Source: an uncultured Muribaculaceae bacterium (GTDB taxonomy: Bacteria > Bacteroidota > Bacteroidia > Bacteroidales > Muribaculaceae). Taken from it: DNA of 31,945 nucleotides. The stretch covers positions 1 to 31,945 of the forward strand of contig CAJUQP010000040.1 of NCBI GenBank assembly GCA_910588245.1, written 5' to 3'. Below, piece after piece: positions 6,279-14,172 of the stretch; position 1 is the stretch's first letter, and each line of letters opens with the position of its first letter. The position numbers were made by a program, and so were the translations under genes. The notes under the pieces were generated by a model, which worked only from the letters and a program-made list of their open reading frames with translations, had not been told where the DNA came from and did not search any database.

Positions 6279-7313
6279 ATGTTGCATTTCGACAGTGACT
6301 ATATGCGCGGATGCCATCCCGAGATTCTGGAGAGGCTCTCGCAGACCAACATGGAGCAGACACCGGGTTACGGCTGCGATGAATACACCCTGCGGGCAAA
6401 GGATAATATTCTCCGCGCGTGCGGACTCGACAATGGAAAAGGGGATGTGGTGTTCCTCACAGGGGGCACGCAGACCAACGCCACAGTGATCGATCTCGTC
6501 GCGGGACGATATGAAGGCGTCATGGCTGTCGACACCGGCCATATCAACGTGCATGAATCCGGAGCGGTTGAGGCATCCGGCCACAAGGTCATAACTCTCC
6601 CGTCGCATTCCGGCAAGATGGATGCTGGCGAACTTGATTCATGGCTCACGGATTTCTACGCCGATGACACCTGGCGACATATGGTGCGTCCCGGCATCGT
6701 CTATATCACTTTCCCCACGGAAGTGGGCACCATATATTCAAAGGAGGAGCTCATGGCCCTGCGGGAGGTCTGCGACAGATGGCAGCTCCCGCTATACATC
6801 GACGGAGCACGCCTCGCATACGGGCTCGCCGCATCGCCCGACGTGACAATGGAAGATATTGCAGCGATCGCCGATATATTCTACATCGGTGGCACGAAAT
6901 GCGGCACTCTTTTCGGAGAGGCCGTAGTGACCCGCCACCCCGAATGGTTCGGGAATATCCTCTCCCACATCAAGGCCCACGGTGCCCTCATGGCCAAAGG
7001 ACGGCTCCTCGGCGTCCAGTTCTCCACACTTTTCGAAGACGGACTCTACGACAGGATAGGCCGCAACGGCGTCGATAAGGCGATGATCCTGAAGAATGGG
7101 ATGACTGAACGAGGGATACCGCTTTTCATGGACTCACCCACCAACCAGCAGTTTTTCATCCTGCCAAACGATCTTATCGACCGTCTGCTTCCCGCCGCGT
7201 CGTTCGAGCTATGGGGCCCACGCTGCGAAAAAGCCACCCCGGTCCGTTTCGTGACAGACTGGGGGACGACCGATGACGACATCAAGACACTGTTAAACCT
7301 TATCGACAGATAA
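6279..7313 (+). CDS. ltaE: low-specificity L-threonine aldolase
   Basis: A PLP-dependent fold-type I enzyme of 344 aa that splits L-threonine/allo-threonine into glycine and acetaldehyde. Evidence: the family start FDSDYMRGCHPEIL, TGGTQTN near 61-67, HINVHESGAVE near 88-98, Asp175 in IDGARLAYGL (ring-nitrogen partner) and Lys207 in YIGGTKCGTLFGE (Schiff base). The frame is open to 6189, but the added residues are non-homologous and include a likely -7-type sequence (TAATTTTAC, 6212-6220), so 6279 is chosen. The symporter gene begins 22 bp after the stop, suggesting an operon coupling amino-acid uptake with threonine breakdown. Confidence 0.9.
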   Translation: MLHFDSDYMRGCHPEILERLSQTNMEQTPGYGCDEYTLRAKDNILRACGLDNGKGDVVFLTGGTQTNATVIDLVAGRYEGVMAVDTGHINVHESGAVEASGHKVITLPSHSGKMDAGELDSWLTDFYADDTWRHMVRPGIVYITFPTEVGTIYSKEELMALREVCDRWQLPLYIDGARLAYGLAASPDVTMEDIAAIADIFYIGGTKCGTLFGEAVVTRHPEWFGNILSHIKAHGALMAKGRLLGVQFSTLFEDGLYDRIGRNGVDKAMILKNGMTERGIPLFMDSPTNQQFFILPNDLIDRLLPAASFELWGPRCEKATPVRFVTDWGTTDDDIKTLLNLIDR

Positions 7314-7335
7314 ACAGTCGCTAATAATTTGTGAT

Positions 7336-8637
7336 ATGATAAAAAAGAATTCTCAGCCCGCGGGCATACAAGACAGCATGACCTCCACACTATTATCCGA
7401 GGAACCGGACGCGCGTCCCAACACGCGCCCGAGTTTCGACAGAAAACAATTCTTCATCTGGATCGGCGTACTGCTTGCAGGCGTCATTCTCGGATTTCTG
7501 AGAATCGAAGCAGTCGACAAGACCGCCAACATCATAGCCACTATCTACACCCGTCTCTTCCAGATGCTCGCAGTGCCGACAATAGCACTCGCTGTCGTCA
7601 CGACACTCGCGTCGTTCGGATCCGACCGCACGGTCGGGCGCATATTCGGCAGGACAGTGGTCTACACTCTGCTTACAACGGTGGCCGCGGCCATAGTGGG
7701 CGCGGTGCTTTATGCATTGATCCGTCCCGGCAATCTTCCGGAAAGGCTGCTGACAGCCGACACCGGCGCTGTGCCTGAGAACCTGAAGGAGTTCTCACTC
7801 GCCGACCATTTCCTATCCATCATTCCCGACAACATACTTAGGCCTGTGCTCGAGGGGAATGTGCTTTCGATTCTAATCATAGCCTTCGCCGCAGGTTTCG
7901 CGATATCGCGCATGCCTCAGACAGATGGGAAAGCAGTCCTCATGAAGGGTCTCGATGGTCTTCAGGAACTCCTCTTCATGCTCATACGTGCCCTGATATG
8001 GACTCTCCCCCTCGGCATCCTCGCTTTCGCTGAGCAGCTTACAGCACAGGCCTCCGGAGGAGTCATGATGGACACTATAGGCAAATACGTAGCAGTGGTG
8101 GTCTGTGGCAATTTCGCTCAGATTCTCATAGTGCTTCCTCTATTCCTGCTATCGCGCGGACTGAATCCTCTGAAAGTGGCCAAAGCCATGGTGCCTGCCG
8201 TACTCATGGCCTTATTCACCAAAAGCTCGGCGGCCACACTTCCCGTCACCATGCAGAGCGCGGAAATGAGACTCGGCGTGAATCCAAAGATCTCAAGATT
8301 CGTGCTTCCGCTTTGCACCACCATCAACATGAACGGATGTGCCGCCTTCATAGCCGTGACATCGCTCTTCATTCTTCAAAACGGAGGCATGACCATCGAT
8401 TTCACCACAATGGCGACATGGGTGGCCATCGCCGTGATCGCCGCGATCGGGAATGCCGGTGTGCCTATGGGATGCTATTTCCTCACTCTGTCACTAATGA
8501 CAGGAATGGGGGCCCCTGTAGCCGCCATGGGACTGATCCTCCCGGTCTACACCATCCTCGACATGATAGAGACCGCTGAAAACGTATGGTCAGATTCCTG
8601 TGTCTGCGCCATGACAGGCCACGACCTGAAAGATTGA
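7336..8637 (+). CDS. dicarboxylate/amino acid:cation symporter (SDF/DAACS family)
   Basis: A 433-aa inner-membrane transporter with about eight membrane segments and two re-entrant hairpins. It begins with a roughly 35-residue polar N-terminus. Family signatures: the serine-rich hairpin TKSSAATLPVTMQ, the TM7 motif TTINMNGCAAF (most glutamate carriers have NMDGT), and GNAGVPMGCYF in hairpin 2. The family carries glutamate, aspartate, C4-dicarboxylates or serine/threonine with Na or H. Lying 22 bp after a threonine aldolase gene, Ser/Thr is a reasonable guess but not shown. The Asp-to-Asn change in TM7 could reflect altered ion coupling. Confidence 0.88.
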   Translation: MIKKNSQPAGIQDSMTSTLLSEEPDARPNTRPSFDRKQFFIWIGVLLAGVILGFLRIEAVDKTANIIATIYTRLFQMLAVPTIALAVVTTLASFGSDRTVGRIFGRTVVYTLLTTVAAAIVGAVLYALIRPGNLPERLLTADTGAVPENLKEFSLADHFLSIIPDNILRPVLEGNVLSILIIAFAAGFAISRMPQTDGKAVLMKGLDGLQELLFMLIRALIWTLPLGILAFAEQLTAQASGGVMMDTIGKYVAVVVCGNFAQILIVLPLFLLSRGLNPLKVAKAMVPAVLMALFTKSSAATLPVTMQSAEMRLGVNPKISRFVLPLCTTINMNGCAAFIAVTSLFILQNGGMTIDFTTMATWVAIAVIAAIGNAGVPMGCYFLTLSLMTGMGAPVAAMGLILPVYTILDMIETAENVWSDSCVCAMTGHDLKD

Positions 8638-8651
8638 AAAACATATAATCG

Positions 8652-8693
8652 AAACGGGGGAACGACCTTAAATGTGCCGTTCCCCCGTTTTTT
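8652..8693. terminator. bidirectional terminator
   Basis: AAACGGGGGAACG and CGTTCCCCCGTTT form a GC-rich stem with TTTTTT on the + side and a short T-run on the - side. It lies between the convergent symporter and PepSY-like genes. Confidence 0.88.
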
Positions 8694-8721
8694 ACAGGCT
8701 TCAGCTTTGCCCGGCAAAATG

Positions 8722-9174
8722 TCAGTCATCAATATCGACAATCCGCTGGAATGAGCCGAGTAGCGAGAACCGTAGTTTTATCCCGGCCGAAAGTTCCACG
8801 AGATAGTACGAAGATTTTTTCTCTATCTCGGTGATTTTCTCTCCGGAATAATTTTTCGACACATAGTTGCGGATAGCCTTGGGGACAATTGCATCGGGCA
8901 CAGCCTTATTGCCTTTCATTTCCACCGAAGTCCACTTCCCGGCATTTGAGAACTCAATCTTGGTGCCATCAACCATCTTCACATCATAATCTTTCTTCTT
9001 CAGAAGATGACGGTCTACCTTAATCATGGCTACCTTCCCCTTGGGGAAATGAGTCGTCAGGAACTCCCGGGCTGGTTCAGGGAGTTTGTCACGGTTGATC
9101 GTATATGTGTCGGCCATGGCCGGACACATGAAAAGGACGATCGCCGCGAGCAGCATAATGATTTTCTTCATCAT
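8722..9174 (-). CDS. exported PepSY-like (DUF2874-type) protein
   Basis: 150 aa with a signal peptide (MKKIIMLLAAIVLFMCPAMA) and a mature periplasmic part of about 128 aa. Two similar beta-rich halves can be seen: YDVKMVDGTKIEFSNAGKW and YYLVELSAGIKLRFSLLGSF, each preceded by a helix with (I/L)P..(I/V) and a short Tyr/Phe segment. This matches the duplicated PepSY-like fold common in Bacteroidota and related to beta-lactamase-inhibitor folds. Molecular function is unknown for the family. It is divergent from the metal transporter operon across a 221-bp gap; a functional link is not established. Confidence 0.75.
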   Translation of the reverse strand: MMKKIIMLLAAIVLFMCPAMADTYTINRDKLPEPAREFLTTHFPKGKVAMIKVDRHLLKKKDYDVKMVDGTKIEFSNAGKWTSVEMKGNKAVPDAIVPKAIRNYVSKNYSGEKITEIEKKSSYYLVELSAGIKLRFSLLGSFQRIVDIDD

Positions 9175-9395
9175 TAACTATCACTTATATTATTATTCAA
9201 AGCGACATCCATCGTGTAACGCCGCTCACCATTACAACAAACCAACGTTGGAATTTCAGTGATACATTATTATTTTTAACATAAGTAAAACCTAAATCTG
9301 CCTCAACATTGTTATAACTTGCAAACGAAAAAGGGCCAGAAGCCATGTGTGCCACGACTGACCCTCCACATAACCGAAAAGATAATTCGAAAGAT
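9175..9395. promoter_or_regulatory. divergent intergenic region between PepSY-like and cbiM
   Basis: This gene-free 221-bp A/T-rich stretch must hold promoters in both directions. TATAACTTG at 9314-9322 is a weak -7 candidate for the transporter and CAAAGCGA near 9197-9204 a weak one for the - strand gene. I looked for a cobalamin riboswitch core and for a NikR-type palindrome and saw neither. Confidence 0.3.
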
Positions 9396-10370
9396 ATGCA
9401 CATGTCGGATGCCCTCCTGTCAGCCCCGGTAGCGATAGCGGCTGACGTCGCGGCCGCCACACTTCTGGCGGTTGCCTCCACAAGACTTAAAAAAGAGAGC
9501 GACAGCGGCCTGATCCCCCTGATGGGAGTGGCCGGGGCCTTCATCTTCGCAGCACAGATGCTCAACTTCTCCATTCCGGGCACCGGGAGTTCGGGACATA
9601 TAATCGGAGGTGTACTCCTGGCCGCTCTGCTTGGTCCCTGGGCCGGATTCCTGACGCTTGCATCAGTGATAATCATACAATGCCTTGTCTTCGCCGACGG
9701 AGGACTGATGGCTCTCGGATGCAATCTGATCAATATGGGAGCCATTACTACCCTCGTGGCATATCCCATGATATTCCGACCTCTTCTGAAATTTCCGGCA
9801 CCTGCCTGGAAAATCATGGCAGTTTCCGTACTTGCCTGTGTAGTCGGTCTGGAGGGGGGCGCATTAATGGTTACATTCGAGACCGCCTTATCAGGCATCA
9901 CAGCTCTTCCGACAGGAGACTTTCTACTGCTTATGACAGCCATACATCTGGCAATCGGCATATGTGAGGGGATAGCCACAGGCGTGGTGCTCATATTCGT
10001 GGGGAAATCAGCGCCATCGCTCCTCAACAGAGAGCAGGCACACAAGCTTTCCGGGCGTAAGATCCGCAATATTGTCATAGGGTTTGCGGCGGCAGCTTTA
10101 CTCTTTGCCGGGATACTCGCCTTCTTCGCCTCTTCCGATCCCGACGGGCTTGAATGGTCGATCATGAAATTAACCGGCACCCCCGATCTTCCGGCCACTG
10201 ATACCGGCTCTATCGCCCAAGGTGCGGCAGCCGTACAGACAGCCACATCGGTTATGCCCGACTATGGTAACTCATTCTCCGGGATAGCCGGAGTGTGCAT
10301 GGTGATAATCCTCGTATGGGGACTGTCGGGATTTCTTCTTAAACTCCGCAAATCAAGACAGACAGCCTGA
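9396..10370 (+). CDS. cbiM: ECF-type Ni/Co transporter substrate-binding subunit, CbiM-CbiN fusion
   Basis: The membrane S-component of an energy-coupling-factor transporter for nickel or cobalt. From the ATG at 9396 the protein (324 aa) begins MHMSDALL. In CbiM/NikM the metal is held by the N-terminal amine, His2 and a later His, here His68 in GTGSSGHIIGG, so this start is functionally required and the in-frame ATG 17 codons upstream is rejected. Residues 1-205 are the CbiM core with about seven helices. Residues 225-315 have two more helices around SSDPDGLEWS (246-255), the CbiN/NikN motif, so the CbiN part is fused. CbiQ and CbiO follow directly. Nickel versus cobalt cannot be decided from sequence. 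Confidence 0.88.
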   Translation: MHMSDALLSAPVAIAADVAAATLLAVASTRLKKESDSGLIPLMGVAGAFIFAAQMLNFSIPGTGSSGHIIGGVLLAALLGPWAGFLTLASVIIIQCLVFADGGLMALGCNLINMGAITTLVAYPMIFRPLLKFPAPAWKIMAVSVLACVVGLEGGALMVTFETALSGITALPTGDFLLLMTAIHLAIGICEGIATGVVLIFVGKSAPSLLNREQAHKLSGRKIRNIVIGFAAAALLFAGILAFFASSDPDGLEWSIMKLTGTPDLPATDTGSIAQGAAAVQTATSVMPDYGNSFSGIAGVCMVIILVWGLSGFLLKLRKSRQTA

Positions 10371-10391
10371 GACAAGTAAAAAGCCTGCGAG

Positions 10392-11183
10392 ATGGGAAAG
10401 ACAGAGAAAGCGATAACAATGCTCCACGACATGGAATGCTCCGCGTCGGCCACGACGCTCCATCCCGTGTGTCTCACCCTCGTGACCTTCATATATCTCG
10501 CAACCATGCTCTCCGTGCCGGCAGAATCGCTCTCCATGCTCTTATGGTTCGCCATATATCCCATACTTATGGCTCCGGCCACCGGTCTTGACTTCAACCG
10601 CATATTCATCAAAAGTCTCGTGGCAGTGCCGTTCGCACTGATGATAGGAGTCTTCAATCCCGTATTTCAGACAGAACCTGTCTTTTCAATAGGGAATCTT
10701 GTCGTGAGCCGTGGCTGGATCACATTCCTATCTATCCTCGTGAGATGTCTTCTTTCCGTGCAAGCTCTACTCATACTTGTAGGCAACGGCGGATTCATCG
10801 GAATGTGCCACAGTCTCTCGGCCATCGGGCTTCCCGACATACTCATCACACAGCTGATGATGGTCTACCGATATCTGACAATATTGCTTGCAGAAAGCCT
10901 CGACATGTCGAGAGCCCGGAAAGCCCGAGGCTACGGACGCAGCCACATGGATATCAGGATGTGGGGAGACTTCTGCGGCCAGCTCTTCATGCGCACGGTA
11001 GACCGCGCCCAGAACATACACCGAGCCATGCTCGCCCGAGGCTTTACGGGAAGAATGCCCCGCTACGACTGCCGCAACCGCCGCTGGCGACTCCCCGACT
11101 ATCTCACCCTATCCGTATGCGTCACGGCCTTCATCGCCATGCGCATTTTCAATCTCTCATCAATATTCACACGAATTTTCTGA
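10392..11183 (+). CDS. cbiQ: ECF transporter transmembrane (T) component CbiQ
   Basis: 263 aa with about five or six membrane helices, transmitting ATPase movement to the CbiM subunit. The two cytoplasmic coupling motifs are present: ARKARGYGRS and RAMLARGFTGRMP (the Ala-Arg-Gly signature). It starts 21 bp after cbiM and stops 2 bp before cbiO, so the three genes form one operon. The N-terminus has a Cys and two His in the first 25 residues (MECSASATTLHPVC), unusual but of unknown meaning. Confidence 0.88.
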   Translation: MGKTEKAITMLHDMECSASATTLHPVCLTLVTFIYLATMLSVPAESLSMLLWFAIYPILMAPATGLDFNRIFIKSLVAVPFALMIGVFNPVFQTEPVFSIGNLVVSRGWITFLSILVRCLLSVQALLILVGNGGFIGMCHSLSAIGLPDILITQLMMVYRYLTILLAESLDMSRARKARGYGRSHMDIRMWGDFCGQLFMRTVDRAQNIHRAMLARGFTGRMPRYDCRNRRWRLPDYLTLSVCVTAFIAMRIFNLSSIFTRIF

Positions 11184-11185
11184 CC

Positions 11186-11884
11186 ATGAGCCATCATTAC
11201 ATAAAATTCGACAACGTGCATTTCAGTTACTCCAACGGCTACGAGGCCCTGAAAGGGATATCGTTTCTGATCACCCACGGGGAAAAGGTGGCCCTGCTCG
11301 GTCTGAACGGAGCCGGCAAATCGACTGTTCTGCTGCATACAAACGGACTTCTCCTGCCGACATCGGGGGAGGTGAACATCGGAGGAATTCCGGTCACAAA
11401 AAAGACAGCATCCGCAGTTCGACGTGCCGTGGGGATGCTTTTCCAGAATCCGGACGACCAGCTCTTCATGCCCACCGTGGAGGAAGACGTGGCATTCGGG
11501 CCACTCAACATGGGGCTTGAGAAAGATGAGGTAAGACGCCGTGTGGCAGAGGCCATGGAGAGGGCCGGAGTGGCGGGCCTCGAGAAAAGGGCCCCGTTCC
11601 AACTGTCGGGAGGGCAAAAGAAAAGCGTGGCGCTCGCCACAATACTCTCAATGGAACCCGACATTCTCGTCATGGACGAACCAACGTCGCAACTTGACCT
11701 TGTGGCACGTCGCAGGGTAGTCGACGTCATAGCGTCGTTCAGCCACACGTGCCTTATCGCCACCCACGATCTCGATCTCGCCCGCGATCTCTGTCCCCGC
11801 TCCATTCTGATCGCCGACGGACGTGTCACCGCCGACGGTCCGACCTCCGATATCATACCACTTTTCATTTCCCAATACTCATAA
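11186..11884 (+). CDS. cbiO: ECF transporter ATP-binding subunit CbiO
   Basis: A 232-aa ABC ATPase energising the CbiMNQ complex. Motifs in order: Walker A GLNGAGKST near 40, Q-loop FQNPDDQLF (the ECF-type NPDDQ signature), ABC signature QLSGGQKKS, Walker B ILVMDEPT and the switch His in ATHDLD. The frame is open far upstream inside cbiQ, but MSHHYIKFDNVHFSY is the family N-terminus, so 11186 is the start. One copy only, consistent with a dedicated homodimeric ATPase. Confidence 0.92.
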   Translation: MSHHYIKFDNVHFSYSNGYEALKGISFLITHGEKVALLGLNGAGKSTVLLHTNGLLLPTSGEVNIGGIPVTKKTASAVRRAVGMLFQNPDDQLFMPTVEEDVAFGPLNMGLEKDEVRRRVAEAMERAGVAGLEKRAPFQLSGGQKKSVALATILSMEPDILVMDEPTSQLDLVARRRVVDVIASFSHTCLIATHDLDLARDLCPRSILIADGRVTADGPTSDIIPLFISQYS

Positions 11885-11906
11885 CCGTATGCAGACATGC
11901 ATCGGC

Positions 11907-11938
11907 AAAAAGGGGGAGCATGGTCACACACTCCCCCT
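11907..11938 (-). terminator. terminator between cbiO and the sigma operon
   Basis: AGGGGGAG (11911-11918) pairs with CTCCCCCT (11931-11938). On the - strand the stem is followed by TTTTTGCC, so polarity suits the exported-protein gene ending at 12004. It may also serve the convergent cbiO transcript. Confidence 0.75.
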
Positions 11939-12003
11939 CTCCGTAAATACCTTCTGCAGAAGAATCTGTCTTGAAGGTTAGATCAGCTTCTGAAATCTTT
12001 CAT

Positions 12004-12591
12004 TCATATATTGCCTGGATTCGAGGTCTGGACAAAAACTGATCCGGTTTTGCCGGCTTTGTCATATTTCAACCCGATGTTGCAGGTATACCCTCCGATC
12101 CAGATATTAAGCACTATGTTCTCGCCATTGTCATCATAAGAATGCACCCTATTGTAAGAATTAAGAGCATCCTTTTCGACAGCCTGTATAATCTCCTCCA
12201 GAAGCTTGGCATTGTCTTCCACATCAAGGCTCCTGTAGTAATTGTCCTTCCCCTCGATCTCTCTCACGCGCACCCCGGGTGTACGTTTATATTTGTCGAA
12301 GAGATAGAAGACAGCGAGATCACGCCAATTTCTATATATGGTATTGTTCTGATCAAACCTGTTGCTGTTCTTTGCAGACATATTGTTTCCCTTTCCAGTG
12401 GAAATGGTCTTCCTGTTCTGTCTCGATTGCGGTTTAACCTGCTCGGCAAACATGTCGTAGCCATTATCGTCCGAGACAGTAAGTCGTATCCGGGAATTTT
12501 CATCGTCAGCAATTCCCACACCGGCATTACCTTGCGCCATCGTAGCCGAGGCTGCCAGCAAAGTCAGTATCGCAGTAGCTATCCGTTTCAT
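12004..12591 (-). CDS. exported protein of unknown function, third gene of the sigma operon
   Basis: 195 aa with a clear signal peptide (MKRIATAILTLLAASATMAQ). The mature part has a polar low-complexity region rich in Asn, Arg and Lys (residues about 50-80), then a compact C-terminal domain with WRDLAVFYLFDKYKRTPGVRV and NIVLNIWIGGYTCNIGL. I do not recognise the family with certainty; similar small exported proteins accompany sigma/anti-sigma pairs in Bacteroidales. It starts 4 bp after the anti-sigma-like gene, so co-expression is likely. A periplasmic signal or target of the sigma pathway is a reasonable guess only. Confidence 0.75.
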   Translation of the reverse strand: MKRIATAILTLLAASATMAQGNAGVGIADDENSRIRLTVSDDNGYDMFAEQVKPQSRQNRKTISTGKGNNMSAKNSNRFDQNNTIYRNWRDLAVFYLFDKYKRTPGVRVREIEGKDNYYRSLDVEDNAKLLEEIIQAVEKDALNSYNRVHSYDDNGENIVLNIWIGGYTCNIGLKYDKAGKTGSVFVQTSNPGNI

Positions 12592-12595
12592 ATCG

Positions 12596-13162
12596 TCATA
12601 TGTTTTTATAAGTATTTATCTCATCTGTTATCCGGTCGTAAATCTCAAGTTGACTCTCGACCTCCATCCTCTCCTGACGTTCCATCTCCTTCATCTGCCT
12701 GAGCATCGCCATATTTTCCTGATATGACTCAAGAGCTATCATGCGGGCAACGTCAGGATCCGACACCATCTTCCCGTCAATATAGACGGTGTAGACGTTT
12801 TCATTGACATCATCGCTACCGACCATGGCAGTTTCCCAGCCCAAGGAAACCACCGCAATGAGCGACGAGGCGCATACCGACGCAGTAATTATGCGGGAAA
12901 AAATTTTCCGCCACTGTCGTGATCCTTCTACTGAAGGCACCTCTTCGGCCGAATCCCGGTAAACATCCGTTCCCGCACAGGAAGCAGCCGTTCTCTGTAT
13001 TCCGAGAAGGAATACCGTCTCATCGATAATGCCTCCCCTCTCGGCGGATAAGGAAAGTACTTTTGCAAGATCTCTCTCCTCCCCAACCGAGAGCTCACCT
13101 TCCATGAACAGGCGACAAAGCTCCTCCATCTCCCCTCTTGTCAGTGTCACGTCATTATCCAT
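12596..13162 (-). CDS. single-pass membrane anti-sigma-like protein
   Basis: 188 aa from the ATG at 13162 (an ATG at 13168 is also possible). Residues about 1-35 are an acidic helix-rich cytoplasmic part (EMEELCRLFMEGELSVGEERDL). One hydrophobic segment, about 87-105 (IITASVCASSLIAVVSLGW), crosses the membrane. The outer part has VYTVYIDGKMVSDP and a Met/Glu-rich coiled coil (MLRQMKEMERQERMEVESQL). No FecR or zinc anti-sigma motif is visible. The start overlaps the end of the sigma gene by 8 bp, the typical translational coupling of a sigma/anti-sigma pair, which is the main basis for this call. Confidence 0.7.
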   Translation of the reverse strand: MDNDVTLTRGEMEELCRLFMEGELSVGEERDLAKVLSLSAERGGIIDETVFLLGIQRTAASCAGTDVYRDSAEEVPSVEGSRQWRKIFSRIITASVCASSLIAVVSLGWETAMVGSDDVNENVYTVYIDGKMVSDPDVARMIALESYQENMAMLRQMKEMERQERMEVESQLEIYDRITDEINTYKNI

Positions 13163-13655
13163 AACCATTCATTTTTCTATATTCATCCCTGAGAATCTTC
13201 CTGGCCCTGCTCATGAGTTTCCTCGCCGATTCCTGCGTTATGCCGAGACGGAGCGCGACTATCTCATAATCCATACCGGCACCGACCATCTCAAACACAC
13301 TCTTCTGCATAGGCGAGAGTGAGGCGGTGAGAATGCGTGTCATGTCGGCGACAGCCTCCTCCTCCCAGATCACAGCTGATGCCTCGGTGGGATATTCAGG
13401 AGCCTCATCGAGCGAGACAAACCGTCGTGCGGCGCGCGATTTCAGCGAATCGAGACACACTCGTCTGAGCGTCACCACAGTTGTACCCTCGGCCATAATA
13501 TCGGATGTCATAGGCTTACCAGAGGCAAAAAGGCGACAGAATGCATCCTGCAAGGCATCTTCCGCATCATCATCGTTGCCAAGCATAGATGATGCCATCC
13601 TGCGGAGTCGCCCGCGGAGCCGTTCAAAAGTTTCTGTCAGAGTCCGGTTGTCCAT
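13155..13655 (-). CDS. ECF-type RNA polymerase sigma-70 factor
   Basis: 166 aa from MDNRTLTETFERLRGRLRRMA. Region 2 is seen as SMLGNDDDAEDALQDAFCRLF. Region 4 is LSPMQKSVFEMVGAGMDYEIVALRLGITQESARKLMSRARKILRD, a good helix-turn-helix. The frame continues 23 codons further upstream, but that extension has no sigma similarity and overlaps a promoter-like sequence (TGTTTTTG on the - strand, about 13684-13691), so 13655 is preferred. It heads a three-gene - strand operon with an anti-sigma-like and an exported protein, suggesting response to an envelope signal. Confidence 0.88.
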   Translation of the reverse strand: MDNRTLTETFERLRGRLRRMASSMLGNDDDAEDALQDAFCRLFASGKPMTSDIMAEGTTVVTLRRVCLDSLKSRAARRFVSLDEAPEYPTEASAVIWEEEAVADMTRILTASLSPMQKSVFEMVGAGMDYEIVALRLGITQESARKLMSRARKILRDEYRKMNGYG

Positions 13656-13734
13656 TTGGTTCTCGTTTCTATCTATAATACGACCAAAAACAGATAATGT
13701 GACCGGCAAGAGCGTTTTTTTCATGAAATATCCT

Positions 13735-13742
13735 TAACTTTG
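13735..13742 (+). promoter_or_regulatory. -7 box of the DUF4491-type gene
   Basis: TAACTTTG matches the Bacteroidota -7 consensus and lies 31 bp upstream of the ATG at 13774. No good -33 box is seen, only a T-run at 13715-13721. Confidence 0.65.
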
Positions 13743-13773
13743 CGCGGAAAAATGATTTAACACCATATCTTAT

Positions 13774-14091
13774 ATGACAGAAATACTTCAGGAGCACCAC
13801 GTGCTCGGGCTCTCCCTGGGATTATGCACATTCCTTATCATCGGACTATTTCATCCGATATGCATCAAATGCGAATACTATTTCGGAGTGAGATGCTGGT
13901 GGTGGTTTGCCCTTTTAGGTACCGCGATGTGCATAATCGCCTATCTTGTTGCCGACACTTTTTGGTCTACATTGTCGGGAGTGGTCGGATTCTCAAGTTT
14001 CTGGACCATCCTTGAGATATTCGAGCAGCGCGAGCGTGTGAGAAAAGGATGGTTTCCGATGAACCCACGCCGGCGCCATGAATATGAATGA
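13774..14091 (+). CDS. DUF4491-type small membrane protein
   Basis: 105 aa with three hydrophobic helices (about 10-28, 40-60, 64-82), a Trp cluster CWWWFALLG and a conserved-looking C-terminal EIFEQRERVRKGWFPMNP. This arrangement agrees with the DUF4491 family of Bacteroidota and Firmicutes. Function unknown. It has its own promoter and terminator, so it is a single-gene unit divergent from the sigma operon. Confidence 0.8.
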   Translation: MTEILQEHHVLGLSLGLCTFLIIGLFHPICIKCEYYFGVRCWWWFALLGTAMCIIAYLVADTFWSTLSGVVGFSSFWTILEIFEQRERVRKGWFPMNPRRRHEYE

Positions 14092-14126
14092 CCGCATACG
14101 GTTCGCTATGACATATAAACTTAAAT

Positions 14127-14172
14127 AAAAAAAAGAGCAGGATATTGCATAAGCAACGTCCTGCTCTTTTTT
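14127..14172 (+). terminator. intrinsic terminator of the DUF4491-type gene
   Basis: AAAAAAGAGCAGGA pairs with TCCTGCTCTTTTTT around a 16-nt loop. The T-run ends at 14172, directly abutting the left end of the inverted-repeat element at 14173. Confidence 0.92.

Noticed and set aside
9175..9395. Cobalamin riboswitch or NikR site before cbiM
   Set aside because: Neither the B12-box-like core nor a GTATGA/TCATAC-type palindrome could be found by eye.
9197..10246. 349-codon - strand frame opposite cbiM
   Set aside because: Composition is Ser/Pro/Ala/Arg-rich as expected of an antisense shadow; cbiM on the + strand has motifs and operon context.
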